Positions 1-11,118 of a DNA stretch of 64,000 nt are shown here, in pieces. The position numbers and the translations under genes are program-made. The first letter of the stretch is position 1. Each line of letters begins with the position of its first letter. Source of the stretch: Virgibacillus sp. NKC19-3 (GTDB lineage Bacteria > Bacillota > Bacilli > Bacillales > Amphibacillaceae); assembly GCF_019837165.1 (NCBI RefSeq), contig NZ_JAGYHC010000001.1, forward strand, positions 186,001 through 250,000, in the 5' to 3' direction. Under the pieces are notes generated by a model. That model was not told the origin of the DNA. It worked only from the letters and a program-made list of their open reading frames with translations, and searched no databases.

Positions 1-1
1 A

Positions 2-3000
2 CGAGTACGATACAAAGGTGTTGTCTGTGATCGTTGCGGTGTTGAAGTGACGAAATCAAAAGTTCGTCGTGAACGCATGGGACATCTCGAATTAGCTGCT
101 CCAGTATCCCATATTTGGTATTTTAAAGGTATTCCAAGCCGCATGGGACTTGTGTTAGATATGTCACCAAGAGCTTTGGAAGAGGTTATTTATTTTGCTG
201 CATATATAGTTACAGACGCAGGAGATACACCTTTAGAGAAAAAGCAACTGTTATCTGAGAAAGAATATCGTTCCTATTACGATAAATACGGTAAATCATT
301 TAAGGCCCAGATGGGTGCCGAAGCAATCCGTAAACTTCTGCAAGATATCGATCTTGAAAAAGAAGTTGAAGGGTTAAGAGAAGAGCTGAAAACAGCGCAC
401 GGACAACGTAGAACGCGTGCTATCAAACGGTTGGAAGTAATCGAATCATTCCGGCATTCCGGAAACGATACGTCTTGGATGGTATTAGACGTCTTACCGG
501 TTATCCCACCGGAAATACGCCCAATGGTGCAGCTTGATGGAGGACGTTTTGCTACATCTGATCTAAACGATTTGTATCGTCGTGTTATCAACCGTAATAA
601 TCGTTTGAAGCGCCTGTTGGATCTTGGAGCACCAAGTATTATCGTTCAAAACGAAAAACGGATGCTTCAGGAAGCGGTAGATGCTTTGATTGACAATGGT
701 CGTCGCGGTCGTCCGGTTACAGGTCCCGGCAACAGACCGTTAAAATCTCTATCACATATGCTAAAAGGGAAACAGGGTCGTTTCCGTCAAAACTTACTAG
801 GAAAACGTGTTGACTACTCCGGCCGTTCAGTAATCGTAGTTGGTCCGCATTTGAAGATGTATCAATGTGGTCTACCTAGAGAGATGGCATTGGAGTTGTT
901 TAAGCCTTTCGTTATGAAAGAGCTGGTATCAAAAGGGATCGCCCATAATATTAAATCAGCGAAACGTAAAGTAGAACGTGTACACCCTGACGTATGGGAC
1001 GTTCTGGAAGATGTAATCAAAGAACATCCTGTACTACTTAATCGTGCACCGACATTGCACCGGTTAGGTATTCAAGCATTCGAACCGATATTGGTTGAAG
1101 GACGTGCAATTCGCTTGCACCCACTTGTGTGTACAGCTTACAATGCCGACTTTGATGGAGACCAAATGGCGGTCCATGTTCCTCTGTCAGCAGAGGCACA
1201 GGCAGAAGCACGTGTTTTAATGCTTGCAGCGCAAAATATACTGAATCCAAAAGATGGGAAGCCTGTTGTTACACCATCACAGGATATGGTTTTAGGAAAC
1301 TATTATCTGACGATGGAACGGGAAAATGCCGTTGGAGAAGGAAGCATTTTTAAAGACCTTAACGAAGCATTACTTTCTTATCAAAATGGATATGTACACT
1401 TGCATACTAGAATTGCCGTGGAAGCTTCCAGTGTCAATAATAAATTCACGGAAAGACAGCATGATCAATTGCTGTTGACAACGGTAGGTAAACTTATTTT
1501 TAATGAGATTTTACCTGAATCGTTCCCGTATATTAATGAGCCAACACAAAGCAACCTGGAAATAGAAACACCCGGGAAGTATTTTGTTGATAGCGGCACG
1601 GACGTTCAAGAAGAAATTAAAAGTCGTGATATTATCGACCCATTTAAAAAAGGCATATTGGGTGATATTATTGCAGAAGTGTTTAAACGGTTCAAAATCA
1701 GTGAGACATCTAAAATGCTTGACCGTATGAAGGACCTCGGCTTCTACTATTCCACAAAAGCTGGTATGACCGTTGGTATATCAGACATCGTTGTATTATC
1801 GGAAAAAGGGGAAATCCTTGATAACGCACAATCTCAAGTGGATAATGTTTCGAAACAATTCCGTCGTGGTCTAATAACGGATGAGGAACGCTACGATCGA
1901 GTGATTTCAGTATGGTCACAAGCAAAAGATACGATTCAGGATAAGTTGATGCATTCCTTAAGCAATCGAAATCCTATCTTTATGATGAGTGATTCCGGAG
2001 CAAGGGGTAACGCATCTAACTTTACACAGCTCGCAGGTATGCGTGGCTTAATGGCTAACCCTGCTGGAGAAATCATTGAACTGCCAATTAGATCTAGTTT
2101 CAGGGAAGGGTTGACCGTTCTTGAATACTTTATTTCGACGCACGGTGCACGTAAAGGTCTTGCGGACACGGCACTGAAAACAGCCGACTCAGGCTATTTA
2201 ACAAGACGCCTTGTAGATGTGGCGCAAGATGTTATTGTTCGTGAAGTAGAATGTGGAACAGATCGTGGTTTAACAGTATCAACATTGTCAGATGGCGCAG
2301 AGCTTATCGAACCATTATTCGATCGCTTAGTAGGCCGTACGCTTTTCCAAACAGTGAAGCATCCTGAAACAGGAGAGGTCATTGTAGAAAAAGGAGAAAT
2401 AATGAACGAAGACCAGGCCAAACAAATTGTGGATGCCGGTGTTGAAGAGGTTACGATACGGTCTGCATTCACCTGTAATACAAAACATGGTGTTTGTCAA
2501 AAATGTTATGGACGAAACCTTGCAACTGGTGACGAAGTAGAAGTTGGCGAAGCAGTTGGCATTATCGCTGCACAATCTATCGGTGAGCCAGGTACACAGT
2601 TAACGATGCGTACATTCCACACTGGTGGAGTTGCCGGGGATGACATCACACAAGGTCTTCCACGTATCCAAGAATTGTTTGAAGCACGCAACCCTAAAGG
2701 GCAGGCTGTTATTAGTGAGGTTCATGGTACGATAGAAGAAATTCAAGAGGTAAAAGATAGACAGGAAGTTATTGTGCAGGGTGAAGTGGAACAACGCACA
2801 TATCCAGTTCCATATAATGCACGTATGAAAGTTACTGTCGGTGATGAGATCGAAGCAGGCGCAGCCCTTACGGAAGGTTCTATTGATCCAAAAGATCTTC
2901 TGCGCATACAAGGTGTAGAAGGCGTTCAGGATTATTTATTACGTGAAGTACAGCGTGTGTACCGTATGCAGGGTGTTGAAATTGGCGATAAACACGTTGA

Positions 3001-3412
3001 AGTAATGGTTCGTCAAATGTTGCGTAAAATCCGTATTATCGAATCAGGTGACACGACAGAACTTCCGGGGGCATTACTGGAATTACACCAGTTCAGAGAT
3101 GCGAACCATACCGTTCTAAATGAAGGGCAGCAACCGGCAACCGGTAAACCTGTCTTGCTTGGAATTACGAAAGCTTCTCTGGAAACAGATTCGTTCTTAT
3201 CTGCAGCTTCATTCCAGGAAACAACCAGAGTGCTTACAGACGCGGCGATTAAAGGAAAACGAGATGAACTGTTAGGCCTTAAAGAGAATGTCATTATCGG
3301 TAAACTTGTTCCAGCAGGTACAGGGATTAACCGATACCGTAATGTAAGACCGTCTACGGACGAAGTGGAAGAAGATGTAGAAGAAGTAGAGGAATCGGAG
3401 ACAGTGCAATAG
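2..3412 (+). CDS. rpoC: RNA polymerase subunit beta prime (5' truncated by window)
   Basis: This is the catalytic largest subunit of bacterial RNA polymerase; the reading frame is open from base 2, so the true start lies before the window. The first residues carry the second half of the N-terminal zinc finger (VCDRC). The absolutely conserved Mg-binding NADFDGD motif starts at about base 1142, and the second zinc site ([11 protein letters not shown]) is near base 2470, followed by the conserved [17 protein letters not shown] segment. The C-terminus is a short acidic tail rich in Glu and Val, as in other Bacillaceae. rpoB would lie upstream. The order rpoC-ybxF-rpsL-rpsG-fusA-tuf is that of Bacillus subtilis. 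Identification is certain. Confidence 0.98.
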   Translation, partial: RVRYKGVVCDRCGVEVTKSKVRRERMGHLELAAPVSHIWYFKGIPSRMGLVLDMSPRALEEVIYFAAYIVTDAGDTPLEKKQLLSEKEYRSYYDKYGKSFKAQMGAEAIRKLLQDIDLEKEVEGLREELKTAHGQRRTRAIKRLEVIESFRHSGNDTSWMVLDVLPVIPPEIRPMVQLDGGRFATSDLNDLYRRVINRNNRLKRLLDLGAPSIIVQNEKRMLQEAVDALIDNGRRGRPVTGPGNRPLKSLSHMLKGKQGRFRQNLLGKRVDYSGRSVIVVGPHLKMYQCGLPREMALELFKPFVMKELVSKGIAHNIKSAKRKVERVHPDVWDVLEDVIKEHPVLLNRAPTLHRLGIQAFEPILVEGRAIRLHPLVCTAYNADFDGDQMAVHVPLSAEAQAEARVLMLAAQNILNPKDGKPVVTPSQDMVLGNYYLTMERENAVGEGSIFKDLNEALLSYQNGYVHLHTRIAVEASSVNNKFTERQHDQLLLTTVGKLIFNEILPESFPYINEPTQSNLEIETPGKYFVDSGTDVQEEIKSRDIIDPFKKGILGDIIAEVFKRFKISETSKMLDRMKDLGFYYSTKAGMTVGISDIVVLSEKGEILDNAQSQVDNVSKQFRRGLITDEERYDRVISVWSQAKDTIQDKLMHSLSNRNPIFMMSDSGARGNASNFTQLAGMRGLMANPAGEIIELPIRSSFREGLTVLEYFISTHGARKGLADTALKTADSGYLTRRLVDVAQDVIVREVECGTDRGLTVSTLSDGAELIEPLFDRLVGRTLFQTVKHPETGEVIVEKGEIMNEDQAKQIVDAGVEEVTIRSAFTCNTKHGVCQKCYGRNLATGDEVEVGEAVGIIAAQSIGEPGTQLTMRTFHTGGVAGDDITQGLPRIQELFEARNPKGQAVISEVHGTIEEIQEVKDRQEVIVQGEVEQRTYPVPYNARMKVTVGDEIEAGAALTEGSIDPKDLLRIQGVEGVQDYLLREVQRVYRMQGVEIGDKHVEVMVRQMLRKIRIIESGDTTELPGALLELHQFRDANHTVLNEGQQPATGKPVLLGITKASLETDSFLSAASFQETTRVLTDAAIKGKRDELLGLKENVIIGKLVPAGTGINRYRNVRPSTDEVEEDVEEVEESETVQ

Positions 3413-3486
3413 GGGATCGGTTAACTTACCTGTCCCCCCTGAATTAAAATAAAGTTTGGAAGCACCAAAAAAATTGGTATTTTATA

Positions 3487-3515
3487 TTGACTTTAAAATC
3501 CGTGAATGGTAGAAT
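3487..3515 (+). promoter_or_regulatory. SigA promoter ahead of ybxF and the str operon
   Basis: TTGACT (3487-3492) and TAGAAT (3510-3515) are separated by exactly 17 bases, a near-consensus SigA promoter. It lies between rpoC and ybxF. A 9-bp inverted repeat, GGAAGCACC (3458-3466) and GGTGCTTCC (3522-3530), flanks it. In read-through transcripts from rpoC the two arms could pair. Confidence 0.7.
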
Positions 3516-3603
3516 ACTCAAGGTGCTTCCGATTTTACTTTGATAAAAAGAAGATATAAGCTTGATAGGTGTTAAGCTTTCTAATTACTTTGGAGGATAG
3601 GCA

Positions 3604-3855
3604 ATGTCTTATGAAAAAGTGATGCAATTCAGGTCATGGGTAATTATCGGAACAAAGCAAACACTGAAGGCTATGAGAAATGGCGAAGTAAGTGAAGTAT
3701 TTATTGCTGATGATGCTAATCCACAACTAACTGGGCAGGTAGAAAGTCTAGCTAGTGAGCTGGACATTCCATGCAAACGGGTAGATTCCATGAAAAAACT
3801 GGGAGCCGCTTGTGGCATCGAAGTTGGAGCATCCGCATTAGCAATAAAACGATGA
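3604..3855 (+). CDS. rulQ: L7Ae-family kink-turn RNA-binding protein YbxF
   Basis: This small protein of 83 residues belongs to the L7Ae/L30e/S12e/Gadd45 family. B. subtilis YbxF binds kink-turn RNA and is encoded at the same place, between rpoC and rpsL. Diagnostic segments are [11 protein letters not shown] near residues 15-25, which carries the RNA-contacting GTKQ loop, and the C-terminal [16 protein letters not shown]. The length equals the family norm. The start has a GGAGG ribosome binding site about 7 bases upstream (3593-3597). It is probably cotranscribed with rpsL from the promoter at 3487-3515. Its cellular role is not settled in the family; RNA binding is established knowledge, ribosome association is inference. 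Confidence 0.93.
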   Translation: MSYEKVMQFRSWVIIGTKQTLKAMRNGEVSEVFIADDANPQLTGQVESLASELDIPCKRVDSMKKLGAACGIEVGASALAIKR

Positions 3856-3990
3856 TGTTTTGACAGGGGTTCTGTGAAAGCTTTGTTTTTGCTTTAAGAT
3901 GAACCACCTGGATATGTGGGCTTACAAAACCATTTACATCAAAGGTGATTTTAAGTTTTCATTTATATAAAATAGAAGGGAGGATACAAC

Positions 3991-4410
3991 ATGCCAACAA
4001 TAAACCAACTAGTACGCAAAGGCCGCGTGAATAAACCTAAAAAGTATGACTCTCCAGCACTTAATAGAGGGTATAATAGCTTTAAAAAGAGACCTACAAA
4101 CCAGAATTCACCGCAAAAACGTGGTGTATGTACACGTGTCGGTACGTTGACACCGAAGAAACCGAACTCTGCACTTCGTAAATACGCACGTGTTCGTTTG
4201 TCAAATACGATGGAAGTAACTGCTTATATTCCTGGAATTGGACATAATCTGCAAGAACACAGTGTTGTACTGTTAAGAGGCGGTCGTGTTAAAGACTTAC
4301 CAGGTGTTCGTTACCATATTGTTCGTGGAGCACTTGACACTGCAGGTGTAGATGGACGCCGGAAAGGGCGCTCTAAATACGGTACCAAAAAACCGAAGAA
4401 AAAAGCTTAA
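3991..4410 (+). CDS. rpsL: 30S ribosomal protein S12
   Basis: S12 sits at the decoding centre and the inter-subunit interface of the 30S subunit. The protein has 139 residues, the usual Bacillus length. The conserved [11 protein letters not shown] and [13 protein letters not shown] segments are intact. Both lysines that change in classical streptomycin-resistant mutants (in PKKPNS and in RVKDLPG) are present, so the allele reads as wild type. A GGGAGG site precedes the start. The 135 bases after ybxF contain only short possible hairpins. It leads the str operon with rpsG, fusA and tuf. Confidence 0.98.
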   Translation: MPTINQLVRKGRVNKPKKYDSPALNRGYNSFKKRPTNQNSPQKRGVCTRVGTLTPKKPNSALRKYARVRLSNTMEVTAYIPGIGHNLQEHSVVLLRGGRVKDLPGVRYHIVRGALDTAGVDGRRKGRSKYGTKKPKKKA

Positions 4411-4449
4411 GTCGTTGATATAGATAACGTTAAGAAAGGAGGATGTCAT

Positions 4450-4920
4450 ATGCCACGTAAAGGACCAGTACCTAAACGGGATGTTTTGCCGGATCCGCTT
4501 TACAATTCAAAATTGGTGACACGTTTGATCAATCAAATTATGATTGACGGTAAACGTGGGATAGCACAGAAGATTCTTTATAATGCATTCACGATTATCG
4601 GCGAACGCAGTGGCCAAAATGCGATGGATGTATTTGAACAGGCAATGAAAAATGTCATGCCGGTTCTTGAGGTCCGTGCACGTCGCGTCGGTGGTTCAAA
4701 CTATCAAGTACCAATGGAGGTTCGCCCGGAAAGACGTCAGGCATTAGGTCTACGCTATATTGTAAATTATTCTCGCCTACGCGGGGAAAAAACAATGGAA
4801 GAACGCCTAGCTAATGAAATCTTAGATGCTTCCAATAATACAGGCTCTTCTGTTAAGAGACGTGAAGAAATGCATAAGATGGCTGAAGCAAACAAAGCCT
4901 TTGCACATTACCGCTGGTAA
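4450..4920 (+). CDS. rpsG: 30S ribosomal protein S7
   Basis: S7 nucleates assembly of the 30S head by binding the 3' major domain of 16S rRNA and contacts the E-site tRNA. The 156 residues match the family length for Gram-positive bacteria. The N-terminal [15 protein letters not shown] and the segment [16 protein letters not shown] are typical. An AAAGGAGG ribosome binding site lies 7 bases before the ATG. It follows rpsL by 39 bases and precedes fusA by 40 bases, consistent with one transcript. Confidence 0.98.
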   Translation: MPRKGPVPKRDVLPDPLYNSKLVTRLINQIMIDGKRGIAQKILYNAFTIIGERSGQNAMDVFEQAMKNVMPVLEVRARRVGGSNYQVPMEVRPERRQALGLRYIVNYSRLRGEKTMEERLANEILDASNNTGSSVKRREEMHKMAEANKAFAHYRW

Positions 4921-4960
4921 GAAACCTAATAAAAGTTATTTAAAGGAAGGAGAAGAATAC

Positions 4961-7039
4961 ATGGCTAGAGATTTCTCCTTGGAAAAGACACGCAATATTG
5001 GAATTATGGCTCATATTGATGCAGGTAAAACCACTACCACAGAGCGTATTCTTTTCTATACAGGACGTATTCATAAAATTGGTGAAACACATGAAGGTGC
5101 ATCTCAGATGGACTGGATGAGCCAGGAGCAGGAGCGGGGTATTACGATAACATCCGCAGCAACAACTGCTCAGTGGAAGAATCACCGTATAAATATTATT
5201 GACACACCTGGACACGTGGATTTCACCGTGGAGGTTGAGCGTTCCCTACGTGTGCTTGACGGAGCAGTGACTGTTCTTGATGCACAATCAGGTGTAGAAC
5301 CACAAACGGAAACAGTTTGGCGCCAAGCAACAAATTATGGTGTACCAAGGATTGTATTCATTAACAAAATGGATAAAGTAGGTGCGGATTTCCTAAACGC
5401 AACCAATACGTTAAAAGAACGCTTGGGCGCTAATGCTCATCCTGTTCAGTTAACAATAGGTGCTGAAGATAATTTTGAGGGGATTATCGATCTTATTAGC
5501 ATGAAAGCCTATTACTATGAAGATGATTTAGGCACACGTGCTGATTCTCGTGAGATCCCGGAAGAATACAAGGAAAAAGCAGAAGAACTCAGAGCAAGTC
5601 TGGTTGAATCCGTTGCTGAACTTGACGAAGACCTAATGATGAAGTATTTGGAAGGAGAGGAAATCTCCGAAGAAGAACTAAAGAATGCCATTCGTCAAGC
5701 AACACTAAATGTTGAATTTTATCCAGTATTTGGTGGGTCGGCATTTAAGAACAAAGGTGTACAATTAGTGCTTGATGGTGTCATTGACTATCTTCCTGCA
5801 CCAACAGATGTACCTCCAATCGAAGGTATTGTTCCGGGAACGGAAGAGGAAGTTACACGACCTGCAGATGATGATGCACCATTCTCTGGCTTAGCATTTA
5901 AAGTAATGTCAGATCCGTATGTCGGGAAATTAACATTTTTCCGGGTTTACTCCGGTACAGTAGTTTCCGGTTCGTATGTTCGAAACTCGGTAAAGGAAAA
6001 GCGTGAACGTGTGGGACGTCTCCTGCAGATGCATGCGAATTCTCGTGAAGAAGTTAAAACGGTGTACAGTGGGGAAATTGCAGCAGCGGTCGGATTTAAA
6101 GATACATCAACAGGAGATACAATATGTGATGAGAAAGATCTTGTTATCCTGGAATCGATGGACTTTCCAGAACCGGTTATCTCCGTTGCAATCGAACCAA
6201 AAACAAAAGCAGACATGGATAAAATGGGTATCGCGTTAGGTAAGCTAGCTGAAGAGGATCCAACTTTTACAACAGAATCAGACACCGAGACAGGTCAAAC
6301 GATTATCTCCGGTATGGGTGAGTTACATCTTGACGTTATCGTTGACCGTCTAAAACGTGAATTCAAAGTTGAAGCAAATGTTGGTAACCCACAGGTTGCA
6401 TATCGTGAAACATTCCGTGGTTCCGCTGAGGTTGAAGGTAAATACGTACGTCAATCCGGTGGACGTGGACAATATGGTCATGTTTGGGTTAAATTTGAAC
6501 CGAACGAAGAAGGCGCCGGATTCGAATTTACGGATAAAATCGTTGGTGGAACAGTTCCACGTGAGTATATTGGCTCTGTTGAACAAGGAATTATTGAAGC
6601 AACGGAAAGTGGTGTTTTAGCCGGTTATCCACTAATTGATATTAAAGCAACCCTATATGATGGAAGTTATCATGATGTTGACTCCAACGAGATGGCATTT
6701 AAGATAGCAGGATCCATGGCATTGAAGGCTGCGAAGAGTAAATGTAAGCCAGTTTTACTTGAACCAATGATGCGAGTAGAAATCGAAATCCCAGAGGAAT
6801 ATATGGGTGACATCATGGGTGATGTAACCGCACGTCGTGGTCGTGTGGAAGGTATGGAACCACGCGGTACAGCACAACTTGTAAGAGGGTTTGTACCATT
6901 ATCTGAGATGTTTGGTTATGCGACTGCACTTCGTTCAAACACCCAGGGACGCGGAACATATACCATGACATTTGATCACTATGAAGAAACACCAAAGAGC
7001 ATCACCGAAGAAATTATTAAGAAAAACACTGGCGAATAA
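4961..7039 (+). CDS. fusA: Elongation factor G
   Basis: EF-G is the GTPase that drives tRNA and mRNA translocation on the ribosome. The ATG at 4961 is chosen over upstream in-frame codons because a GGAAGGAG site precedes it by 8 bases and [25 protein letters not shown] matches family N-termini. The protein then has 692 residues, the expected length. G-domain motifs are AHIDAGKT (P-loop), DTPGH (switch II) and NKMD. Domain IV residues [10 protein letters not shown], which reach the decoding centre, are intact. It is the third gene of the str operon. Confidence 0.98.
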   Translation: MARDFSLEKTRNIGIMAHIDAGKTTTTERILFYTGRIHKIGETHEGASQMDWMSQEQERGITITSAATTAQWKNHRINIIDTPGHVDFTVEVERSLRVLDGAVTVLDAQSGVEPQTETVWRQATNYGVPRIVFINKMDKVGADFLNATNTLKERLGANAHPVQLTIGAEDNFEGIIDLISMKAYYYEDDLGTRADSREIPEEYKEKAEELRASLVESVAELDEDLMMKYLEGEEISEEELKNAIRQATLNVEFYPVFGGSAFKNKGVQLVLDGVIDYLPAPTDVPPIEGIVPGTEEEVTRPADDDAPFSGLAFKVMSDPYVGKLTFFRVYSGTVVSGSYVRNSVKEKRERVGRLLQMHANSREEVKTVYSGEIAAAVGFKDTSTGDTICDEKDLVILESMDFPEPVISVAIEPKTKADMDKMGIALGKLAEEDPTFTTESDTETGQTIISGMGELHLDVIVDRLKREFKVEANVGNPQVAYRETFRGSAEVEGKYVRQSGGRGQYGHVWVKFEPNEEGAGFEFTDKIVGGTVPREYIGSVEQGIIEATESGVLAGYPLIDIKATLYDGSYHDVDSNEMAFKIAGSMALKAAKSKCKPVLLEPMMRVEIEIPEEYMGDIMGDVTARRGRVEGMEPRGTAQLVRGFVPLSEMFGYATALRSNTQGRGTYTMTFDHYEETPKSITEEIIKKNTGE

Positions 7040-7162
7040 TTGATTTTTGCTTAAGATTATCGTATAACAATTAGTAAAGCCCGAGAAATAATTTTTCCTT
7101 AGATTGTTTTCCGGGTGACTATATTAATAAAAAATTTTTACTTATTTAAAGGAGGAACTATA

Positions 7163-8353
7163 ATGGCTAAAGAAAAATTCGATCGCTCGAAAGATCACGT
7201 TAATATTGGGACAATTGGACACGTAGACCACGGGAAAACAACATTGACTGCTGCTATTTCAGCAGTAATGCACAAGAAATCCGGTAAAGGTGAAGCAATG
7301 GACTTTGACGAAATTGACAGAGCTCCGGAAGAAAAAGAACGTGGTATTACGATTAATACATCACACGTTGAGTATGAAACAGATACTCGTCACTATGCGC
7401 ATATTGACGCTCCAGGGCACGCTGACTATGTTAAAAACATGATCACTGGTGCTGCACAAATGGACGGTGCTATTCTGGTAGTATCTGCTGCTGATGGCCC
7501 AATGCCGCAAACACGTGAACACATCCTACTGTCTCGTAACGTTGGGGTACCTGCTATTGCTGTATTCCTTAACAAAACAGACATGGTTGATGATGAAGAA
7601 TTATTGGAACTAGTAGAAATGGAAGTTCGTGATCTATTGACAGAATACGACTTCCCTGGCGACGATACGCCAGTTGTAAAAGGATCTGCACTTAAAGCAC
7701 TGGAAGGCGACGAAGCGTACACTGAAAAAATTGTTGAGCTAATGGACGCGGTAGATGAGTACATTCCTACACCAGAGCGTGATAATGATAAACCATTCAT
7801 GATGCCGGTTGAGGACGTATTCTCTATTACAGGTCGCGGAACAGTTGCAACAGGTCGTGTGGAACGCGGAGAAATCAAAGTTGGACAGGAAGTTGAGATT
7901 ATTGGTCTAAACGAAGCGCCAAGAAAAACAACCGTAACTGGTGTTGAAATGTTCCGTAAGCTTCTCGACTATGCTGAAGCTGGTGACAATATTGGTGCAC
8001 TCCTTCGTGGTGTCGCACGTGACGATATTAATCGTGGTCAGGTATTAGCTAAGCCTGGTTCTATTACACCACATACGAAGTTTAAAGCAGAAGTGTATGT
8101 TCTATCTAAAGAAGAGGGTGGACGTCATACAGCATTCTTCGCTAATTATCGCCCGCAGTTCTATTTCCGTACAACAGACGTAACAGGAGTTATCCAACTT
8201 CCTGAAGGAGTAGAAATGGTTATGCCTGGGGATAACGTGGAGATGGAAGTAGAATTGATCTCCCAAATCGCGATCGAAGACGGAACTCGTTTCTCTATTC
8301 GTGAAGGTGGACGCACCGTAGGATCCGGTGTTGTAACATCGATCATTGAATAA
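7163..8353 (+). CDS. tuf: Elongation factor Tu
   Basis: EF-Tu delivers aminoacyl-tRNA to the ribosome as a GTP complex. The start at 7163 has an AAAGGAGG site 7 bases upstream and gives 396 residues beginning [20 protein letters not shown]. The P-loop GHVDHGKT, switch [11 protein letters not shown] and NKTD motifs are present; many homologues have NKCD, so the Cys-to-Thr change is a minor local variant. The 123-base gap to fusA is large enough for its own promoter. A weak candidate, TTAGAT-17-TATTAA, ends about 35 bases before the start. A strong terminator follows. Confidence 0.98.
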   Translation: MAKEKFDRSKDHVNIGTIGHVDHGKTTLTAAISAVMHKKSGKGEAMDFDEIDRAPEEKERGITINTSHVEYETDTRHYAHIDAPGHADYVKNMITGAAQMDGAILVVSAADGPMPQTREHILLSRNVGVPAIAVFLNKTDMVDDEELLELVEMEVRDLLTEYDFPGDDTPVVKGSALKALEGDEAYTEKIVELMDAVDEYIPTPERDNDKPFMMPVEDVFSITGRGTVATGRVERGEIKVGQEVEIIGLNEAPRKTTVTGVEMFRKLLDYAEAGDNIGALLRGVARDDINRGQVLAKPGSITPHTKFKAEVYVLSKEEGGRHTAFFANYRPQFYFRTTDVTGVIQLPEGVEMVMPGDNVEMEVELISQIAIEDGTRFSIREGGRTVGSGVVTSIIE

Positions 8354-8361
8354 TATAGCAA

Positions 8362-8403
8362 AACAAAACAGGCAGCGCAGATAGCGTTGCCTGTTTTGTT
8401 ATT
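8362..8403 (+). terminator. Rho-independent terminator after tuf
   Basis: A long stem is formed by AAACAGGCAGCGC and GCGTTGCCTGTTT around the loop AGATA, with T-rich sequence after it. It lies 10 bases after the tuf stop codon and ends the str operon. Confidence 0.85.
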
Positions 8404-8448
8404 GATTGTAAAGGCTGTTTTCTAAAAGTTGATGTCTTTGATGCAAAA

Positions 8449-8785
8449 GATATAAAATGTGACGTAACTTGAAATGTGATGCTTTTTCCCACCGCTACGG
8501 AAATACATTCCGCTTTCCGCGGGTGGCTGGTGAGCCCCCGCAGGAGTCTCCATGTATTTCCTCCGCTGGCAGTGAGTTTACTGTATTATTAACGAAGCAG
8601 TTTCATGCTGTCAGTAGTCCGGGTGAGTGGAGGGCAATCGACTCCTGCGGGAATAGCACGTGTCCGAAGACCCCGCAGGAAGCGGTTTTCTTCCGAGGAG
8701 GCTGAGGCCGTGCCCTAAGGTCCGCGATTGCCCGTAACGATCCCGGACGGTGGCGAATATTGCACACTACGTCGCAGTTTATATC
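8449..8785. mobile_element. MITE-like non-coding repeat, copy 1
   Basis: This 337-bp stretch ends in inverted repeats, GATATAAAATGTGACGTA (8449-8466) and TACGTCGCAGTTTATATC (8768-8785). It is highly similar, in reverse complement, to the element at 23720-24092. The interior is GC-richer than its surroundings and full of short palindromes such as CTCCTGCGG and CCCGCAGGA. It has no convincing gene: the short open frames in it have no ribosome binding site and merely follow the repeat. Elements of this general type are dispersed between genes in several alkaliphilic and halophilic Bacillaceae. I see no clear target-site duplication. It lies between the tuf terminator and the rpsJ promoters. Confidence 0.75.
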
Positions 8786-8927
8786 AACCGTGAAGTTTTA
8801 AAGCTAACAACACGTACAAAAAGAGCCTTTACAAATGAAAATATTATTGTCTGCATCCATTGGCCACGCAGTTTTTACTCCAAAAGACATATTCCTTCAT
8901 TTTTTATAAAAAAATCCACGCTATCCC

Positions 8928-8956
8928 TTGCATTCAGTGGGTTAAGTGCGTATAAT
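8928..8956 (+). promoter_or_regulatory. S10 operon promoter P1
   Basis: TTGCAT (8928-8933) and TATAAT (8951-8956) are 17 bases apart. A perfect -10 box and optimal spacing make this a strong SigA promoter about 200 bases upstream of rpsJ. Confidence 0.8.
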
Positions 8957-8996
8957 ACATAGTTGTGCAATTACAAATGATTTTTATAAACATGGA

Positions 8997-9025
8997 TTGC
9001 ATTGGCCGGCATTTTTGTTTATAAT
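8997..9025 (+). promoter_or_regulatory. S10 operon promoter P2
   Basis: A second TTGCAT (8997-9002) and TATAAT (9020-9025) pair occurs with the same 17-base spacing, 69 bases after P1. The two promoters share identical hexamers. The downstream leader of roughly 125 bases (9032-9157) contains GTGGAA at about 9055 and TTCCAC near 9110. These could close a long hairpin in the rpsJ leader before the GGAGGG ribosome binding site. Confidence 0.8.
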
Positions 9026-9157
9026 AGCAATGTTGGCCTTTCAAAGGCGATGAAGTGGAAGGTTGTTGGCACGCCCGGCCCCATTGCCATGGCGGAGTGC
9101 GCAAGAAATTTCCACAGAGTATGTCTATGATGAAATGGGCGAAAAGGAGGGAAAATA

Positions 9158-9466
9158 ATGGCAAAAGAGAAAATTCGAATTCGACTAAAAGCGTATGATC
9201 ACCGTATCCTAGATCAATCTGGTGAGAAAATTGTAGATACTGCAAAGCGTTCCGGAGCCAAGGTTTCTGGACCAATTCCATTACCTACAGAGAGATCGGT
9301 TTATACGGTGTTACGTAGTGTGCATAAGCACAAAGATGCACGTGAACAATTCGAAATGCGTACACATAAACGCTTGGTCGACATTGTTGATCCAACACCA
9401 CAGACGGTTGACTCGCTAATGCGTCTTGATTTACCATCTGGTGTGGATATTGAAATCAAATTATAA
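9158..9466 (+). CDS. rpsJ: 30S ribosomal protein S10
   Basis: S10 (NusE) is a 30S head protein that also joins the NusB-containing antitermination complex. The product has 102 residues, the standard length, starting [21 protein letters not shown]. The loop region [20 protein letters not shown] is conserved. An AAAGGAGGG site precedes the ATG. It is the first gene of the S10-spc-alpha superoperon, driven by the tandem promoters upstream. Confidence 0.98.
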   Translation: MAKEKIRIRLKAYDHRILDQSGEKIVDTAKRSGAKVSGPIPLPTERSVYTVLRSVHKHKDAREQFEMRTHKRLVDIVDPTPQTVDSLMRLDLPSGVDIEIKL

Positions 9467-9496
9467 ATAAATGTATTATATAGGAGGTGCAGACGG

Positions 9497-10126
9497 ATGA
9501 CGAAAGGAATCTTAGGTCGTAAAATCGGCATGACTCAGCTATTCTCTGAGAACGGAGAGTTAACCCCTGTAACGGTTATTCAGGCTGAGCCTAATGTAGT
9601 TCTACAAAAAAGAACACAGGAAAATGATGGCTATGAGGCATTGCAACTCGGTTTTGCTGATGAAAAGGAATCACGTACGAATAAAGCGGAAAAAGGTCAT
9701 GCTGAAAAAGCGGGCACAATCCCTAAGCGCTACGTTCGTGAAATCCGTGGCGCAGAAGTTGATGGCTATGAAGTTGGCCAGGAAATCGGCGTCGATATTT
9801 TTGGTGCCGGGGACAAAATTGATGTGACAGGGACCTCTAAAGGGAAAGGTTTCCAAGGATCTATCAAGCGTCTCAATCAACAACGCGGACCTAAAACACA
9901 CGGTTCTCATTTTCATCGTTCCACTGGTTCAATGGGAGAAATGAACTCCGGTCGTGTTTTCAAAGGTCGTCAATTACCAGGACAAATGGGCGGCGATCAA
10001 GTCACAATTCAAAACCTTGATGTTGTTCGAGTAGATGCTGAGAACAATCTACTATTAATTAAAGGAAATATTCCTGGTGCGAAAAAATCATTCGTAAAAA
10101 TTACAAGTTCAACAAAGGCTAACTAA
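9497..10126 (+). CDS. rplC: 50S ribosomal protein L3
   Basis: L3 binds 23S rRNA early in assembly and reaches the peptidyl transferase centre with its internal loop. The protein has 209 residues beginning [16 protein letters not shown], the family signature. The central loop region near [11 protein letters not shown] and GSMG carries the conserved residues close to the catalytic centre. An AGGAGGTG site lies upstream. It follows rpsJ by 30 bases and precedes rplD by 26 bases. Confidence 0.98.
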   Translation: MTKGILGRKIGMTQLFSENGELTPVTVIQAEPNVVLQKRTQENDGYEALQLGFADEKESRTNKAEKGHAEKAGTIPKRYVREIRGAEVDGYEVGQEIGVDIFGAGDKIDVTGTSKGKGFQGSIKRLNQQRGPKTHGSHFHRSTGSMGEMNSGRVFKGRQLPGQMGGDQVTIQNLDVVRVDAENNLLLIKGNIPGAKKSFVKITSSTKAN

Positions 10127-10152
10127 TCACATATACGAAAGGAGGATAAGTC

Positions 10153-10776
10153 ATGCCTAAAGTAACATTATTAAAACAAGACGGCACGCAAGCAGGAGAT
10201 ATGGAATTAAATGATTCTGTATTTGGTATTGAGCCGAACACGCATGTACTACATGAAGCAGTAGTCATGCAGCGCGCATCATTAAGGCAGGGCACACATG
10301 CTGTTAAAAATCGTTCCGACGTTCGCGGTGGCGGTGCTAAACCTTGGCGCCAGAAGGGAACCGGACGTGCACGTCAAGGTTCTACTCGTGCACCACAGTG
10401 GGTAGGCGGTGGCGTTGTTTTTGGCCCTACACCACGCAGCTATAGCTATAAGTTGCCGAAGAAAGTTCGTCGCCTAGCGCTTAAATCCGCACTATCTTCA
10501 AAAGTAAAAGAAGGAAATCTAGTTGCCTTGGAAGGTATTGCAATGGATGTTCCAAAGACTAAGGAAGTCGTGAAAATGCTTGAAGCGCTTCAGGTAGATA
10601 CAAAAGCATTAATCGTAACGGCTGACAAAGACGAGACAGTAAATCGTTCAGCAAATAATCTACAAAACGTTAATGTACTAACCGTAGATGAAATAAATGT
10701 ACTGGACTTGCTTACGCATGACAAGCTGATCGTTACGAAAGATGCAGCTGAAAAAGCAGGGGAGGTGCTTGTATAA
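10153..10776 (+). CDS. rplD: 50S ribosomal protein L4
   Basis: L4 lines the peptide exit tunnel with an extended loop. The product has 207 residues. The tunnel loop is represented by the conserved run around [20 protein letters not shown]4 regulates its own operon in Gammaproteobacteria; whether it does so here cannot be read from the sequence. The stop codon overlaps the rplW start by one base (TAATG), so translation of the two is probably coupled. Confidence 0.98.
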   Translation: MPKVTLLKQDGTQAGDMELNDSVFGIEPNTHVLHEAVVMQRASLRQGTHAVKNRSDVRGGGAKPWRQKGTGRARQGSTRAPQWVGGGVVFGPTPRSYSYKLPKKVRRLALKSALSSKVKEGNLVALEGIAMDVPKTKEVVKMLEALQVDTKALIVTADKDETVNRSANNLQNVNVLTVDEINVLDLLTHDKLIVTKDAAEKAGEVLV

Positions 10777-11087
10777 TGAAAGAATCAAGAGATATTCTTA
10801 AGAGCCCTGTGATTACAGAGAATACTGCAGATTTAATGGAAGAAAAGAAATATACGTTCGAAGTAGATCCAAAGGCAAATAAAACAGAGATTAAAGCTGC
10901 TGTTGAACTCGTTTTTGGTGTTAAAGTGGTCAAAGTAAACACCATGAACCTTAAAGGTAAATTCAAGCGATTTGGTATTTACCCAATGAGAAGAATGCCG
11001 AGCGACGGTGGTTACCGTTCAGATCGTAAAAAAGCTATCGTTCAGCTTTCAGAAGACAGTAAAGACCTGGACTTTTATGAAGGCTAA
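10776..11087 (+). CDS. rplW: 50S ribosomal protein L23
   Basis: L23 sits at the exit of the peptide tunnel and provides the docking site for trigger factor and the signal recognition particle. It has 103 residues with the typical start around [11 protein letters not shown] and the segment [23 protein letters not shown]. At 103 residues it is slightly longer than the usual ~95, with an acidic C-terminal extension ending in DLDFYEG. Its start overlaps the rplD stop by one base. Confidence 0.97.
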   Translation: MKESRDILKSPVITENTADLMEEKKYTFEVDPKANKTEIKAAVELVFGVKVVKVNTMNLKGKFKRFGIYPMRRMPSDGGYRSDRKKAIVQLSEDSKDLDFYEG

Positions 11088-11118
11088 GTAAAAAAGTCAG
11101 TGAAGGAGGGAAAACAAG

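Noticed and set aside
8469-8705. Open frame inside MITE copy 1
   Set aside because: It has no ribosome binding site and its sequence is part of a non-coding repeat whose other copy (23800-24072) gives a related but rearranged frame on the opposite strand.
8750-8962. Open frame of about 70 codons across the end of MITE copy 1 and the rpsJ promoter region
   Set aside because: It overlaps a clear promoter, has no ribosome binding site and resembles no protein I know.
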